11,247 bases of DNA from Stereocaulon alpinum. Lineage: Eukaryota; Ascomycota; Lecanoromycetes; Lecanorales; Stereocaulaceae. The notes beneath the pieces were generated by a model that was not told the DNA's origin, did not search any database, and saw only the letters and a program-made list of their open reading frames with translations. Shown in pieces: positions 1-8,580 of the stretch. Position 1 is the first letter of the stretch, and each line of letters opens with the position of its first letter. Where the stretch lies: the NCBI GenBank assembly GCA_018257865.1, contig JAEUBA010000304.1:1-11247 (forward strand), given 5' to 3'. The position numbers and the translations under genes were made by a program.

Positions 1-119
1 CTCTTGCGGCTAGGAAAGGCACACTACGTGTACCATCTACTGGTTTCACAAATAATGTAATAGAACACCCTCATTAGTATATATAGATACTAGAATAGGC
101 GTATAAACCAATCAATCAA
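1..119. other. Non-RIP-altered flank without a gene
   Basis: This stretch keeps many CpA and TpG dinucleotides (for example around 20-34, 41-57 and 64-73 and the CAATCAATCAAC near 109-120), unlike almost everything to its right. I see no coding signal, RNA gene or repeat in it. It is probably unique or low-copy DNA that escaped mutation, or a different repeat, and it abuts the broken 3' side of the LINE relic. The junction is placed at about 115-122 from the change in dinucleotide content and from loss of the reverse transcriptase reading frame. Confidence 0.6.
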
Positions 120-120
120 C

Positions 121-1980
121 CTTTACTATATCTAATAATAGTAGGCTCGCTACGTTATCTTTACCCTAATTCTATATTATATAGACTAAATCTATAATAG
201 TCTTTAAGACTATTTCTACTAAGCATCCCTTTCTACCCCCTATCTAGTATTTTAAGAGTAGGTAATTCCTTTTAGCTATTCTACTAAGATATTTCGCTAT
301 TACTATCTCTAATACTTTTCTAAATATATCTAATAATATAATAGGCTAGTACGCCTTAGGCTCTAAATAATTAGTTTTTTTTAGTTTCTTTAGTATTACT
401 ATATTCGCCTTCTAGAACTTCTTTAAGTAGTATTTATAGTCTAAGTACGCTTAAAATATCCTTCTAAATATCTCTATTATCTCTATATATACTACTCTTA
501 GGAATTTATTTAGGATCTTTAAGATCCTTAAGGCCTTATCTATTACTAAGTACTAAATTATATCCTTTACCTTTTTTAAGGTTATCTTACTATCTATTAC
601 TATAAGTTTTAGGTAGTCGGCCCCCTCTATATCTATTAGGTTTATTAAGGGTAAAAGTAGGAAGAGGACCCTCCTTAAGGCCTTTACCTTCCCCTTAAAG
701 TCTATTACTTTATTCCTATTTCCGTCTTTAATAGCTAGGAATTACGGTAGCTCTTTAAGGTATATACTTCTTTCCCTTCTCTACTTAGTAAGTTACTATA
801 CTCCTTTTAGTCTTAATAATATTTTATAGACTCCCTCTCTAAAAGCTATTATCCTAGCCTTCTATAGAGTAGTAACCTTTTCCCTTTTAGCCTAATAAAG
901 GGCTTCCTTAGTTTCTATATTTCTATTATAGTAGTAGGCCTTAAGCGCTACCTATAATATTTTAGTTACCCTTATATATACCCTATTCTAATATAGCTTA
1001 GCCCCTATATACGGTTCCTTATATAGGATAGTATCTTCTATTACCTCTTATAGTATAGCTATAAGCCTATTAATATACTAATTAATTATATCCTTAAAGT
1101 CTATTAGGTACTAACTTATTACTTTATTTAGGATCTTTATATATTTCTAGATTTCCTCTCTAGTTACTTTCGTTTCTATCCTTTTCTAAGCCCTCTTCTA
1201 GCGTATTAAGCGTTCGCTTTATATCTATTCTAGCTTTATAATAATTAGTATATAATCTAATCTTATATTAAGGTTATTCCTTACCCTATACTTTACTATC
1301 GCGTTATACGCGCCTTTAGTTAGGAATATAAGGTTAATAGTACTCTTTAAGCCCCTATTCTACTATATAACTACCTTCTCTAATAGTCTTAGAACTATAC
1401 CTTTCTCTTCTACTACCTCTAGCAGCTTATCTACTATAGCGTAGTATATTATTTATCTTAAGTTATTCTAGTATAGGTAGTATAGGTTAAAGTCTCTTAT
1501 AACTATATATTTACCCTTATTCCCTAGCGCTTCCTCTAGTTTTAGGATAGTTATTAGATTATCCTTTAATATATAGCTTACTAGTAAGGGGTTATAGATA
1601 TTATATATCTATACCTTCTCCCTTAGTAGCCCTCTAGTATTTTCTATCCTCTCCTTAATATCCTTCTAAGTCCTTATAACTTAGATTTATAATAAGTATA
1701 AGTTACCTCCTTAGTATTCTACCCCCTAGTTATTAGAATCTATTCTCTTATTTATATAGAAATATATCCTAGCCTCTAAGTCTCCTCTATAAACTAAATA
1801 GAATCTACTTATACTTATATTATATAAGGTTCTATTTATTAGGTTATATACTAGCTCTTAGATTACTAATATATTTATATCTTTTATATCTTTATTTTTA
1901 AGAAATAGTACTATTACTATATCCTTCTTCCTCTATATATTATACTATAGTATTTTTAGGTAGGGTATATCCCTTATTAG
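121..1980 (-). pseudogene. LINE ORF2 relic: AP endonuclease plus truncated reverse transcriptase
   Basis: ORF2 would encode the nuclease that nicks the target and the polymerase that copies the element RNA there. One minus-strand frame (codons beginning at 1980, 1977 and so on) reads through from about 1962 to 121 with only point-mutation stops. The endonuclease opens near 1959 with LKIL, stop, YN, matching the usual LxILQxN start. A Q-E-P-W-like site lies at 1860-1849, now reading stop-E-L-V. The GDFN site at 1500-1486 reads RDFN, and SDH near 1260-1252 reads LDY. RT begins near 600: the DKAPGPDGIPN-like block near 540-500, the AYRPI-like block near 354-340, and box A as LLLLDI at 144-127, with the first catalytic Asp at 132-130 still Asp. 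The sequence departs from the family right after that, so the YADD-type box is absent. No start codon can be fixed; ATG has been lost. It is non-functional. Confidence 0.85.
1200..1965 (-). other. LINE endonuclease (exonuclease-endonuclease-phosphatase fold) domain
   Basis: This is the N-terminal domain of ORF2, of the family that nicks target DNA for target-primed reverse transcription. Seen in order on the minus strand: the Asn motif near 1941, the Glu motif at 1857-1855, a stretch at 1800-1741 ending ARIYFYINKRI that resembles the family's RVCFFVNKRI, a block near 1605 resembling VWIHNVYNP, the Asp/Asn pair of the GDFN motif at 1494-1486, a segment at 1345-1321 reading STINLIFLT (family STIDLTF), and the final SDH motif near 1260-1252. 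The GDFN glycine has become Arg, and the terminal SDH Ser and His have become Leu and Tyr. All of these changes are explained by C-to-T or G-to-A. The domain appears full length. Confidence 0.82.
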
Positions 1981-1981
1981 G

Positions 1982-3600
1982 TAAGGGCTACTTAGATATT
2001 CTCCTATATTTAGGTAGTCTTAGTAGTCTTTACTACTCCTAAAGTTTACCTAAGGGTATTTATTAGATTAATCCTCTTTATAAATAGGGGCTATTACCCT
2101 TACTCCGCCTTAGAGAGGGTTATTAGCTATCCCCTCTTTACTACCTCCCTAGTTCCTTTCTAAGGCTTATCTATTATATCCTCTAAGGCCTTCCTCTTCC
2201 CTTTAGAGATTACTTTATACTACCCTTTTAGGCTAATCCTTTTTAGTATTACTAGTATAGGCCCTACTAAGTATTACTTTAGGGTCTCTTTAAAGTATTT
2301 TAGCTTATACTTAATTCTCTACCTAGCCTTAGTTTTCTCCTTTTATTAGATTAAGTAGGTTTTACTCTATATTAAGTACTTCCTCTTATATACTATATAC
2401 TTAGGCTTACTACTAGCTCTTTCTATATAATTAATAGTTATATAGTTTTAGGCGTATATTCTATAGTAGGTAGAGTATTTATACGCCTTAGTAATATATC
2501 TATACCTATAGTAGTTAAAGTACTACTTAGGGGTAGCCTCTCTCTCTTAGTAATTATAGAAGAGGAGGCTATTCTCTACTATTATTCCCTCTATAATAAG
2601 TTAGTTTACTACTTCTAGGCTTAGGACCTTAATTATTATTATAGAAAACTTCTTCTCCCTCCTAAGTATATCTAGCTTTAATATAAATATAGGCTACTTA
2701 GCCTTTATTATCTTTAACTTTAAGTAGAGCTTCTTATTATTTTTCTTTAAGGTTTTAAAGACCCCCTATTAATCCTTTATATTTATTATCTTTTTTACTC
2801 TATAGACTACTACTATTACTATCTTTTAAAGTACCCTTACTAACTTATAGAGTCTCCTTACCTACCTATTATCTTTTTCTAACTCTTCTCTAGCCTTTAC
2901 TAAGGCTATTTAAAGGATAATATCCCCCCTTATAATCCTCCTTACTATAATAATCTCCTTAGTTACCCCTCCTACTCCTCTAAATATCTATATTAATTAG
3001 GGGAGGGTTATTATAGCTATTTATATCTTTTCGCTATTATTATTAATCCTAACTATTATCTACTTCGCTTTCTTAATATCTTCTACTTTAGGTATAGCTA
3101 AGTAGATAATATTCTAGCCCTTTTAGGTTATATAGGCTACGTCCGCCTAGCTATTATTTACCCTTTTAGTTAGGTAGTCTTTACGCGTTAATTAGCTATA
3201 GTATTCCTTTATAGCGTATCTCTTAGCTATATTCTCCTATATATACTCTATAATCCTCTCTACTATATTTTAGAAAAAGCTTTATATAATCTTATTTATA
3301 TTTACTTATAGTATCCCCTAGACCTTCTCTATAAACTCTAGTAGTACCTACTCTATAGCCTTTATATACTACGCTCTTTTATTAGTTCTTTCTCTACCTT
3401 AAGGGCCCTATAGTTCTTTAGTAGGCTTCTACTACTATCGCTATCGCCCTATTATTATATTAGGATATATACCCTATCTACCTTCGCTACTAATAACCCC
3501 CCTCTCTCCTTTCCCTCTATCTTATATTATTTTACTAGGTTCGTAACCTAGTATAATCGCTCGTCTAGCCTAGTAGGCCTATTCGCCCGTTATACTTATC
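1982..3600 (-). pseudogene. LINE ORF1 relic (Gag-like, three zinc knuckles)
   Basis: ORF1 proteins of Tad/I/jockey-type LINEs bind the element RNA. The frame is shifted by one base from ORF2 (codons starting at 2519, 2516 and so on). It runs from about 3600 with Gln-type stop replacements, through a charged, possibly helical N-terminal half (for example AKRYAIKEYYS near 3228-3196), to three C-terminal knuckles at 2522-2357. The part after the knuckles (about 2350-1982) is basic and reaches, or slightly overlaps, the ORF2 start. The true stop is uncertain because any TAG/TAA may be a mutated Gln or Trp codon. The start is also a guess: clusters of ATA near 3600 could be former ATG. No known function can be retained. 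Confidence 0.7.
2355..2522 (-). other. Three decayed CCHC zinc knuckles of LINE ORF1
   Basis: Three knuckles follow in a row on the minus strand. Knuckle 1 has ligands at codons 2522, 2513, 2498 and 2483, spacing C-x2-C-x4-H-x4-C; all four are now Tyr (TAC/TAT), as expected from TGC/TGT or CAC/CAT after deamination. The residues between read RYRYITKA-like, against the familiar RYGHIxKxC. Knuckle 2 has codons 2465, 2456, 2444 and 2429 (C-x2-C-x3-H-x4-C), again all Tyr. Knuckle 3 has codons 2399, 2390, 2378 and 2357 (C-x2-C-x3-H-x6-C), all Tyr, with TAG at 2369 where the family usually has Trp. Three spacings kept while all twelve ligands are Tyr is strong evidence for the assignment. Confidence 0.83.
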
Positions 3601-3687
3601 GTCGTCGCTATTACTTAAAATCTTTAGTTAGGGTTTAAGTTATTAGCGCTAATTAGTAGTATTTATTAGTATCCGTAGTAGTATTAG

Positions 3688-3692
3688 ATTTA
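3688..3692. repeat. Left target-site duplication, ATTTA
   Basis: ATTTA directly precedes the TGTCA start of the 5' LTR and is identical to the five bases after the TGACA end of the 3' LTR. Five base pairs is the usual duplication size for Ty3/gypsy integrases, so this fixes both ends of the element. Confidence 0.93.
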
Positions 3693-3700
3693 TGTCACGA

Positions 3701-3725
3701 TATTCCTAGTATAAAAGTAGGAATA
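3701..3725 (+). promoter_or_regulatory. TATA-like box inside an 8-bp inverted repeat (5' LTR)
   Basis: TATAAAAG at 3710-3717 is flanked by TATTCCTA (3701-3708) and its exact reverse complement TAGGAATA (3718-3725). The same block is present unchanged in the 3' LTR. Position in the LTR and sequence suggest the core promoter of the element; transcription from it is an inference. Confidence 0.55.
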
Positions 3726-3743
3726 GTATACTATAGCGCCTGC

Positions 3744-3824
3744 TTGCCTACTTACCTACCTCCTATAGGTAGTACTGCTTACCTACTTACTGCAGGCAGT
3801 ACTGCTTACCTACTTCCTAGAGGT
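3744..3824 (+). repeat. Three 27-bp tandem units in the 5' LTR
   Basis: Units at 3744-3770, 3771-3797 and 3798-3824 share CTTACCTAC-type cores. Units 2 and 3 begin with the same 18 bases (3771-3788 and 3798-3815), and unit 1 matches them mainly from its eighth base on. The units end in short self-complementary bits (CCTATAGG, CTGCAG, CCTAGAGG). The array is conserved in the 3' LTR. It could be an enhancer-type repeat or lie in the transcribed R region; the function is unknown. Confidence 0.7.
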
Positions 3825-3940
3825 AGGTGCTGCTAAGCAGTAGTAGATAATCCTCTTAAGAGTAGAAGAATACTAATACCTTTTACTATATTTATGAAAG
3901 CTATATAATATATAGGATCTACCTATATTACTTAATAATA

Positions 3941-3952
3941 TAGTAGTAACGG
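3941..3952 (+). other. Primer-binding site, decayed
   Basis: TAGTAGTAACGG starts three bases after the 5' LTR. Undoing CpA/TpG transitions gives a TGGTAGCAACGG-like sequence. TGGT is the complement of an ACCA tRNA 3' end, and TGGTAGC-type sites are used by initiator-Met-primed elements. The exact tRNA is not certain, because several bases may have mutated. Confidence 0.6.
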
Positions 3953-4620
3953 CCGTTATATTTAATTATAGTACTATTTCCTACCTATAATCGAACTAAT
4001 CTACTAGCTTGCTCGTAAGCACTAGCTATTATTAGTACTAACCGTCCTCTAACTAGTTCCTTAATTAGGATAATCTAATTCTTCTACTCTAACCCCGCTA
4101 GCCCCCTATCGTAATTAAAATAGTAGTATTTAGTTATAACGAACCCTATTACCGCTTATTAGTAAGCTTAGCCGTATCCGTAGAGCCCTATTATTAGATA
4201 AGGTAATATACGCTAAGTGTCTATACGCTATACTTAGTACCTTCTAAGAAACGGAATTAGTAGAATTAGTAGTAACCACCTACTTTTCTTAAGATAAATT
4301 TCCCTTCGTAAAACTTACTTCTTTACCTCCTTATTACTACTAGGATATTTATATTATTTATAATAACTGCTATATTTACTTTGTTTTAGTTACTAGAAGT
4401 TATTCGCTTTTATTTCCGCTATCTTTAGAGAAGAAAATTAGTTACCCTAGCTTCGTTAGCTAATCTAGTTACTTACGAGGCCGTACTCCTTACTTTCTAC
4501 TTAGATAAATTTATTAAAATAGGGTATACGTACGCTAGTAATATCTCTAATAGGACTTAGTAAGTAATTTAAGAAATTATTTTAATAAGTATTAGACCGC
4601 TAGTAGCCTTATTAAGCTCT
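3953..4620 (+). other. Untranslated leader between PBS and gag; no gene seen
   Basis: This 668-base stretch has stops in all frames, and I recognise no protein motif, tRNA or repeat. It most likely held the 5' leader and packaging region of the retrotransposon RNA. The gag start lies somewhere near its right end but cannot be fixed, since ATG codons have been mutated. Confidence 0.5.
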
Positions 4621-5175
4621 TCGATTTCTAATCTTTATTTAAGAAGTTCTTAATCTTAATCTATTAACCTACTCCTATACCTATAGGACTAGACTATCGA
4701 CCGAAGTGCTTTAAGGAAAGCTGTAGCTAATTTCGAAATAGTAACTTCGTCCTCGTCTTTAGGAAAGAGACCTGCTACTTTTAGTCTAAATAGTACTCTA
4801 TTAGCTACTGGCTCCCCCTTTATAGGTAATAAAAGTCCTACGGCCCCTACTTTAAGTCTCCCTGCTTCTACTTCCCCGTAAAGTAACCCCTCTACTAGAG
4901 CTACCTTAGCGGACGAAGCTATCTTTAGGTAGCCTATTAGTCTAGTATATAATATACCTTCCGAAAGCTATAGGCCTAACCCTACCGCTAGAGGCGGTAA
5001 AAGTTTAAGTTTAAATTAATGTCCTAATAACGACGAAGATCTATAAGAAGCTAGTATTAACTAAAGATAATAGGTAGCCTTATAACGCCTTTTTAGTAGG
5101 CTACTAGGTGGCCCTAAAGGAACTCTAGACCCTACCCCTCTAAGGGGTAATAATAATACTACTAGGAATTACTAG

Positions 5176-5760
5176 TAATAGAATATAAAGGAGCTAGGAT
5201 TTTTTAATAATAATTATAGCGGTAAGACGGTATACTCTAAAGGAGCTACTATCAAATATATTAATAGCTAAGCTATCTTTCGTAATATCTATTTATTCCT
5301 AAAGCGAGTAAAAGATCTCGCTGCTATAAGAGGTACTATTATTAGGGAGAACCTTAAGATATTACTCTTAGGAAGTACTATAGATTAGTAGCTAGGAGAG
5401 CTTTTAGCGCTAGAGAAACGTCTTATTAAGTATAGTACTAATAATACTAATCTTAGCGAATAGATAAGACTACTCCTTAACTGCTTTAGTATACTACCTA
5501 ATATCGCTATCGATACCGTTCTAAAAGAATATTATACTTTTTGAGATACTACTACCTAAAGGGAACCTTATAAGTATATATAGAGGATCCTTAGATCAGC
5601 TAAAGATACTAAGTTAGTAAATACTCGAAATCTTATCGATATTATCTATAATAGTATCGATTTAGAACTTCGAAGAGATATTACTAAGCTAGATAATACT
5701 ATGATAATTAATTTATTCCTTAAAGCTATTAATAGATATAAGTACGAATAGTAGGAGTAC
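5176..5760 (+). other. Gag capsid-like region
   Basis: The frame reads a GFFNNNYS-like segment at about 5194-5220, recalling the GFFDPN start of fungal gypsy Gag. Then come FLKRVKDLAAIR (5296-5331), a RENL...RGSAxxWWxxEL-type block with two TAG at 5386-5391 in the Trp positions, and a segment at 5500-5565 reading NIAIDTVLKEYYTF followed by stop. The next part (5580-5680) keeps RILRSAKDT and the DLELRRDI-like SIDLELRRDI. These are the helical capsid segments that assemble the virus-like particle (family knowledge from remembered Gag sequences). The match is by eye and the subdomain limits are approximate. Confidence 0.68.
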
Positions 5761-5814
5761 GCCGTAAGGCGCCCGAAAAATAATTCGAATACTTCCGTAG
5801 GAATATATCAGGGA

Positions 5815-6000
5815 AATTAATAAGGCTAATTTTAAGATAATAGTAGAGGTAACTATTAATTTTAACCCCGTTATAACTAGGTATATAGTTAGTAACCTTC
5901 AGGTCGTTAACTATTTAGCTATAGATAGTAATCCCCTTTTAGTAGTACTAGACCTTACGCTTAAAACCTTTCGCAGCGTCTTTATTTACTAAATACTTAC
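5815..6000 (+). other. Former Gln-rich Gag tail, now a cluster of stops
   Basis: The frame reads short runs of Gly, Asn, Arg, Ser, Phe and Tyr broken by at least a dozen TAA/TAG codons between 5818 and 5960. Single CAG codons survive at 5809 and 5980. If each stop was CAA or CAG, this was a Gln-rich, low-complexity tail, as found after the capsid of several retrotransposon Gags. It likely bound RNA or filled the particle lumen. The function is inferred. Confidence 0.6.
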
Positions 6001-6447
6001 TCTACTCTATAGCAGGTATACGGCTAGTAATTAGACTTCTAATAGTAGGTACCTCCTTTACCTACTCCCCAGCAGCTATTATAAATTAGCGGCCCCTAAA
6101 ATATATTAGGTTCTATAATATCGTCGAACCGTCTGGTAAATTAAGGATACGGAAACCAAAATCGGTTCCAGCGAAATAATTAAAGATTTCTAAATAGAAA
6201 TCGCTAGCAGCCGAATAGGACTTTCCGTTAGAAGGTAATTACTTACTAGGCTATAGTAGAGGATACTAAGGAAGAATAATAATAACTACCTAGCACTAAA
6301 GAAGGTTCGGCTTATTATTCTAATAATTAAGAGGAGGATACCTACTCTTACGGCGGGTAGGATAATTATAGAAACGAGTTCTTTTACTCTAGCTAAGATA
6401 CTTAGCTAGATAAATAGTTTATAGGTTTTATTAGCGTTAAAGCTTAC

Positions 6448-6513
6448 TACCGTTACTATAATAATTTATTCCCCTCGAAAAATAAACTCTATAAGTATTT
6501 GCGGGGTAGTTAT
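6448..6513 (+). other. Decayed C2HC zinc finger before protease
   Basis: Codons 6448 and 6457 (C-x2-C), F at 6469, L at 6487, a His-position codon at 6496 and a last ligand at 6511 fit C-x2-C-x3-F-x5-L-x2-H-x4-C. All four metal ligands are now TAC or TAT (Tyr). The core FPSKNKL is intact. A finger of this FxSxNKLHxHLR form stands at the Gag-Pol junction in some fungal gypsy elements, as I recall. It may replace the usual CCHC nucleocapsid knuckle. Confidence 0.65.
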
Positions 6514-6719
6514 AGTAAAAATACTAGTAAGAATTCCAGTAGTAGGAATTCTAGCCTAGTATATAAAAGGGAGAGTTCCGTTAAGTAGAAACTTAAGACC
6601 GTTAGTATTAATTTAGCTACCCTAGAATAACTACCGCCTTCTATCCTTCCTCTATCAACGCCGCTAGATATAGTCGAATCTACTATCTTAACGAAGGAGC
6701 TTAGTAATAGGTTTACTTT

Positions 6720-7200
6720 CCGCAGCTGGATATATACTAAAATTTTAGTAAGACTTATACCTAATACCGCTAACACCGAAGTATATATTAACTCTAGGTA
6801 TAGAGTTACTCTTATTAACTAATTATAGCTACTATCCCTGCTTTTAGGAGTTAAAATTTTGAGGATAGCTTCTCCCTTAAAGGTCTAGGGCTTAGGCACT
6901 TCTAAATATAAGACTTTCGAATATATTACTATCCTACTATACCTTCCTACTCTCTAAAAGGATACTAGTAAAGATATCCTAGTATACTTCTATAGGGAAG
7001 TCTATATTATTAATAATTTAAGAGCTAAAATACTAATTAGTAATAATATCCTTAGTCCCGAAAAGATTATTATTAATATTATTAGCTAAAAAGTATATAT
7101 TAGTAGCTATAACGCCTTCGCTTTAGTTATAGCCTATTAATAAGGTTCCTTTATTCGAAAGTATATTTAAGTTAAGAAGGCTTTTATTATTCTATCTTAA
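6720..7200 (+). other. Retropepsin-like protease domain, active site destroyed
   Basis: The aspartic protease would cut the Gag-Pol polyprotein. The active-site strand at 6781-6816 reads VYINSRYRVTLIN, where the family has a VxxDSGCxVTLID-like string, so D-S-G at 6790-6798 has become N-S-R and the following Cys and Gly have become Tyr and Arg. Downstream, LLGVKILRIASPLKV fits the next strand, and KILISNNIL (7027-7053) fits the second-half LIGxDIL motif with Gly to Ser and Asp to Asn. Each change is a single G-to-A or C-to-T. Confidence 0.82.
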
Positions 7201-7620
7201 GCTAAGGCTATAGTCCCTATAATACCCCTTATACTACCTAAAGATAGGGACTTCTTATTCGAACCTACGGTATAAGGTAACCTTATAATATATATCTATT
7301 TAGTAGACTATAATACTTCTAGGATTTTAGTACGAAATAACTTAGATTCCTTAGTATAAATTCCCTAAAAAGCACGTTTAGGAAATATTACTAAAATAGA
7401 CTACGATAATTATTTCTAAGCTAACGTCGAAGCTAATTTCGCTATAGTACCTTTACAGCTTCTAGAATATACGTTAGCCCCTAATTTCTAAAGCTCTAAA
7501 GCTATAAACGTAAGAGTAGACGTAGCTATACCTATTCCTAGTAAGGTACGCTACTCTAATAGCGTTATACTATTCGGTAATAATAACGCCGTCGCCGCCC
7601 TAGTATAGCTAGTTAAAGAT

Positions 7621-8480
7621 TTTCCTACCTTATAGGTCGATAATAGCTTTGCTAGCGTTCCGGAGGAAGAATAGATAAGAATTTCGCTGCGGAATAACTA
7701 GTAGACTAAGATCTTAAGGAAAGCTAAAGTATACCCTCTTAGTATTTAAGACCGTTAAGTGGTTAATAAAACTTTTAACGAATTATACTAATAAGGTAGA
7801 CTTAACTAGACTAAGGAACCTACCCCTTTCTCCTACCTAGTCTTCGTTATTTAGAAGACTCTACTAGATAGTACTAGAAAGGGCTATACTATAGTAGATA
7901 TTTATAGTCTAAATAGTTTAATTATCCCTAACATATATCCGGTCCCCCTATAAGCCGAAATTATTAGTAGTCTAGTTAGATATTCTTATATCTTAGTACT
8001 TAATATATCTTCTTTCTTTTACTAATAGAGGGTGTATCTAAAGGATAGATATATATTAACTATTATTACGATTTAGATTCTTCGCCTAGTTAAGTATACT
8101 TATATATATATTAATAATATCGTTACCGGTGCTAAGTCTTTCTAACAGTACCTAAGGGATCTTTAAGAACTTTTTTAGCTTTTCGTTAACTATAATATTT
8201 CTATTTCGCCTACTAAGACGTATTTAGGGTACCCTAATATTAATCTATTAGGTTAATATATTAATTCCCTCGGACTAACCTTATCTAAAGATAAGCTTCG
8301 TGCTATTAGTAGGCTTTAGTATCCTAATACTCTTAGGGCGCTAAAGTACTACCTAGGACTTACTAAGTACCTCTAATAGTACGTCTACTACTATACTTAG
8401 CTAGTAAAGCCTTTATAGGAACTAAAGATAGCCCTCCTAAAGGAATCTCCTAGTAACGCTAGTAGGGCTCGCAAGCGATA
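7621..8480 (+). other. Reverse transcriptase domain, catalytic Asp lost, apparent internal gap
   Basis: The run-in FPTL, stop, VDNSFASVPEEE (7621-7671) and the connecting YPL at 7732-7740 match the chromovirus segment before RT. The conserved TRKGYTIVDIYSLNSL (7873-7920) fits the R-x-VVDxRxLN block. Motif A at 7999-8030 reads LNISSFFY where LDxSxFFYQ is expected; its Asp codon 8002 is AAT. Motif C reads YINNIV at 8107-8124, where YIDDIV is expected; both Asp codons are AAT. The thumb-connection block TYLGYPNINLLG is at 8218-8253. Only 36 residues separate the motif A and motif C aspartates, whereas Ty3 has about 60, so the SPAYVQ-like motif B region seems to be deleted in frame near 8060-8095. 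Confidence 0.85.
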
Positions 8481-8580
8481 TTCGTCTACTAAGTAGCTCC
8501 TTCCCCCGCTTCTAGCGGAGCTCGCTTCCTTTAAAGAGCTTTAAAAGGTAATATTATAGCCGTCTATACTAGTATATTTC

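Larger units (their letters stand above)
120..3687 (-). mobile_element. RIP-degraded Tad-like LINE (non-LTR retrotransposon), 3' truncated
   Basis: On the minus strand this is a two-ORF non-LTR retrotransposon: an ORF1 with three zinc knuckles, then an ORF2 with an AP-type endonuclease and the N-terminal part of a reverse transcriptase. This arrangement and the motif wording fit the Tad clade of filamentous fungi (family knowledge). The element breaks off at about 120, inside the RT, so most of the palm, the thumb, any RNase H and the 3' tail are missing. CpA and TpG are almost wholly absent between 121 and 3687 (by eye I noted CpA only at 224 and 1423), and in-frame TAA/TAG stand where Gln or Trp is expected. 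The 5' end is not defined. It lies somewhere right of ~3600 and may continue beyond the LTR element inserted at 3688-11120. Element identity is well supported; its ends are not. Confidence 0.85.
3693..3937 (+). repeat. 5' LTR (245 bp)
   Basis: It begins TGTCACGA and ends TAATA, the decayed form of the TGACA kept in the 3' LTR. It aligns over its full 245 bases with 10871-11115 with no gap and 19 mismatches, all C/T or G/A, 16 of them in CpA/TpG context. At 11 of the 19 sites this copy carries the mutated base. It contains a TATA-like box within an inverted repeat near its 5' end and three 27-bp tandem units. It would have held the promoter and RNA start. Confidence 0.95.

Noticed and set aside
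3744..3824. CRISPR-like array
   Set aside because: The 27-bp units are contiguous tandem repeats with no spacers, lie inside an LTR and are duplicated with it.
3941..3952. Definite initiator-Met tRNA primer
   Set aside because: Only the TGGT-like start fits after undoing transitions. With several possibly mutated bases the tRNA cannot be named, so only a primer-binding site is called.
3953..4620. Extra small gene before gag
   Set aside because: All frames carry many stops, with no motif in any of them, and the position matches an LTR-element leader.
6510..6776. An 88-codon ATG-started open frame on the minus strand
   Set aside because: It lies antisense to the gag-pol frame across the finger-protease junction, has no recognisable motif, and is Leu/Ser-rich as expected for the complement of this region. 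It is a by-product of base composition.
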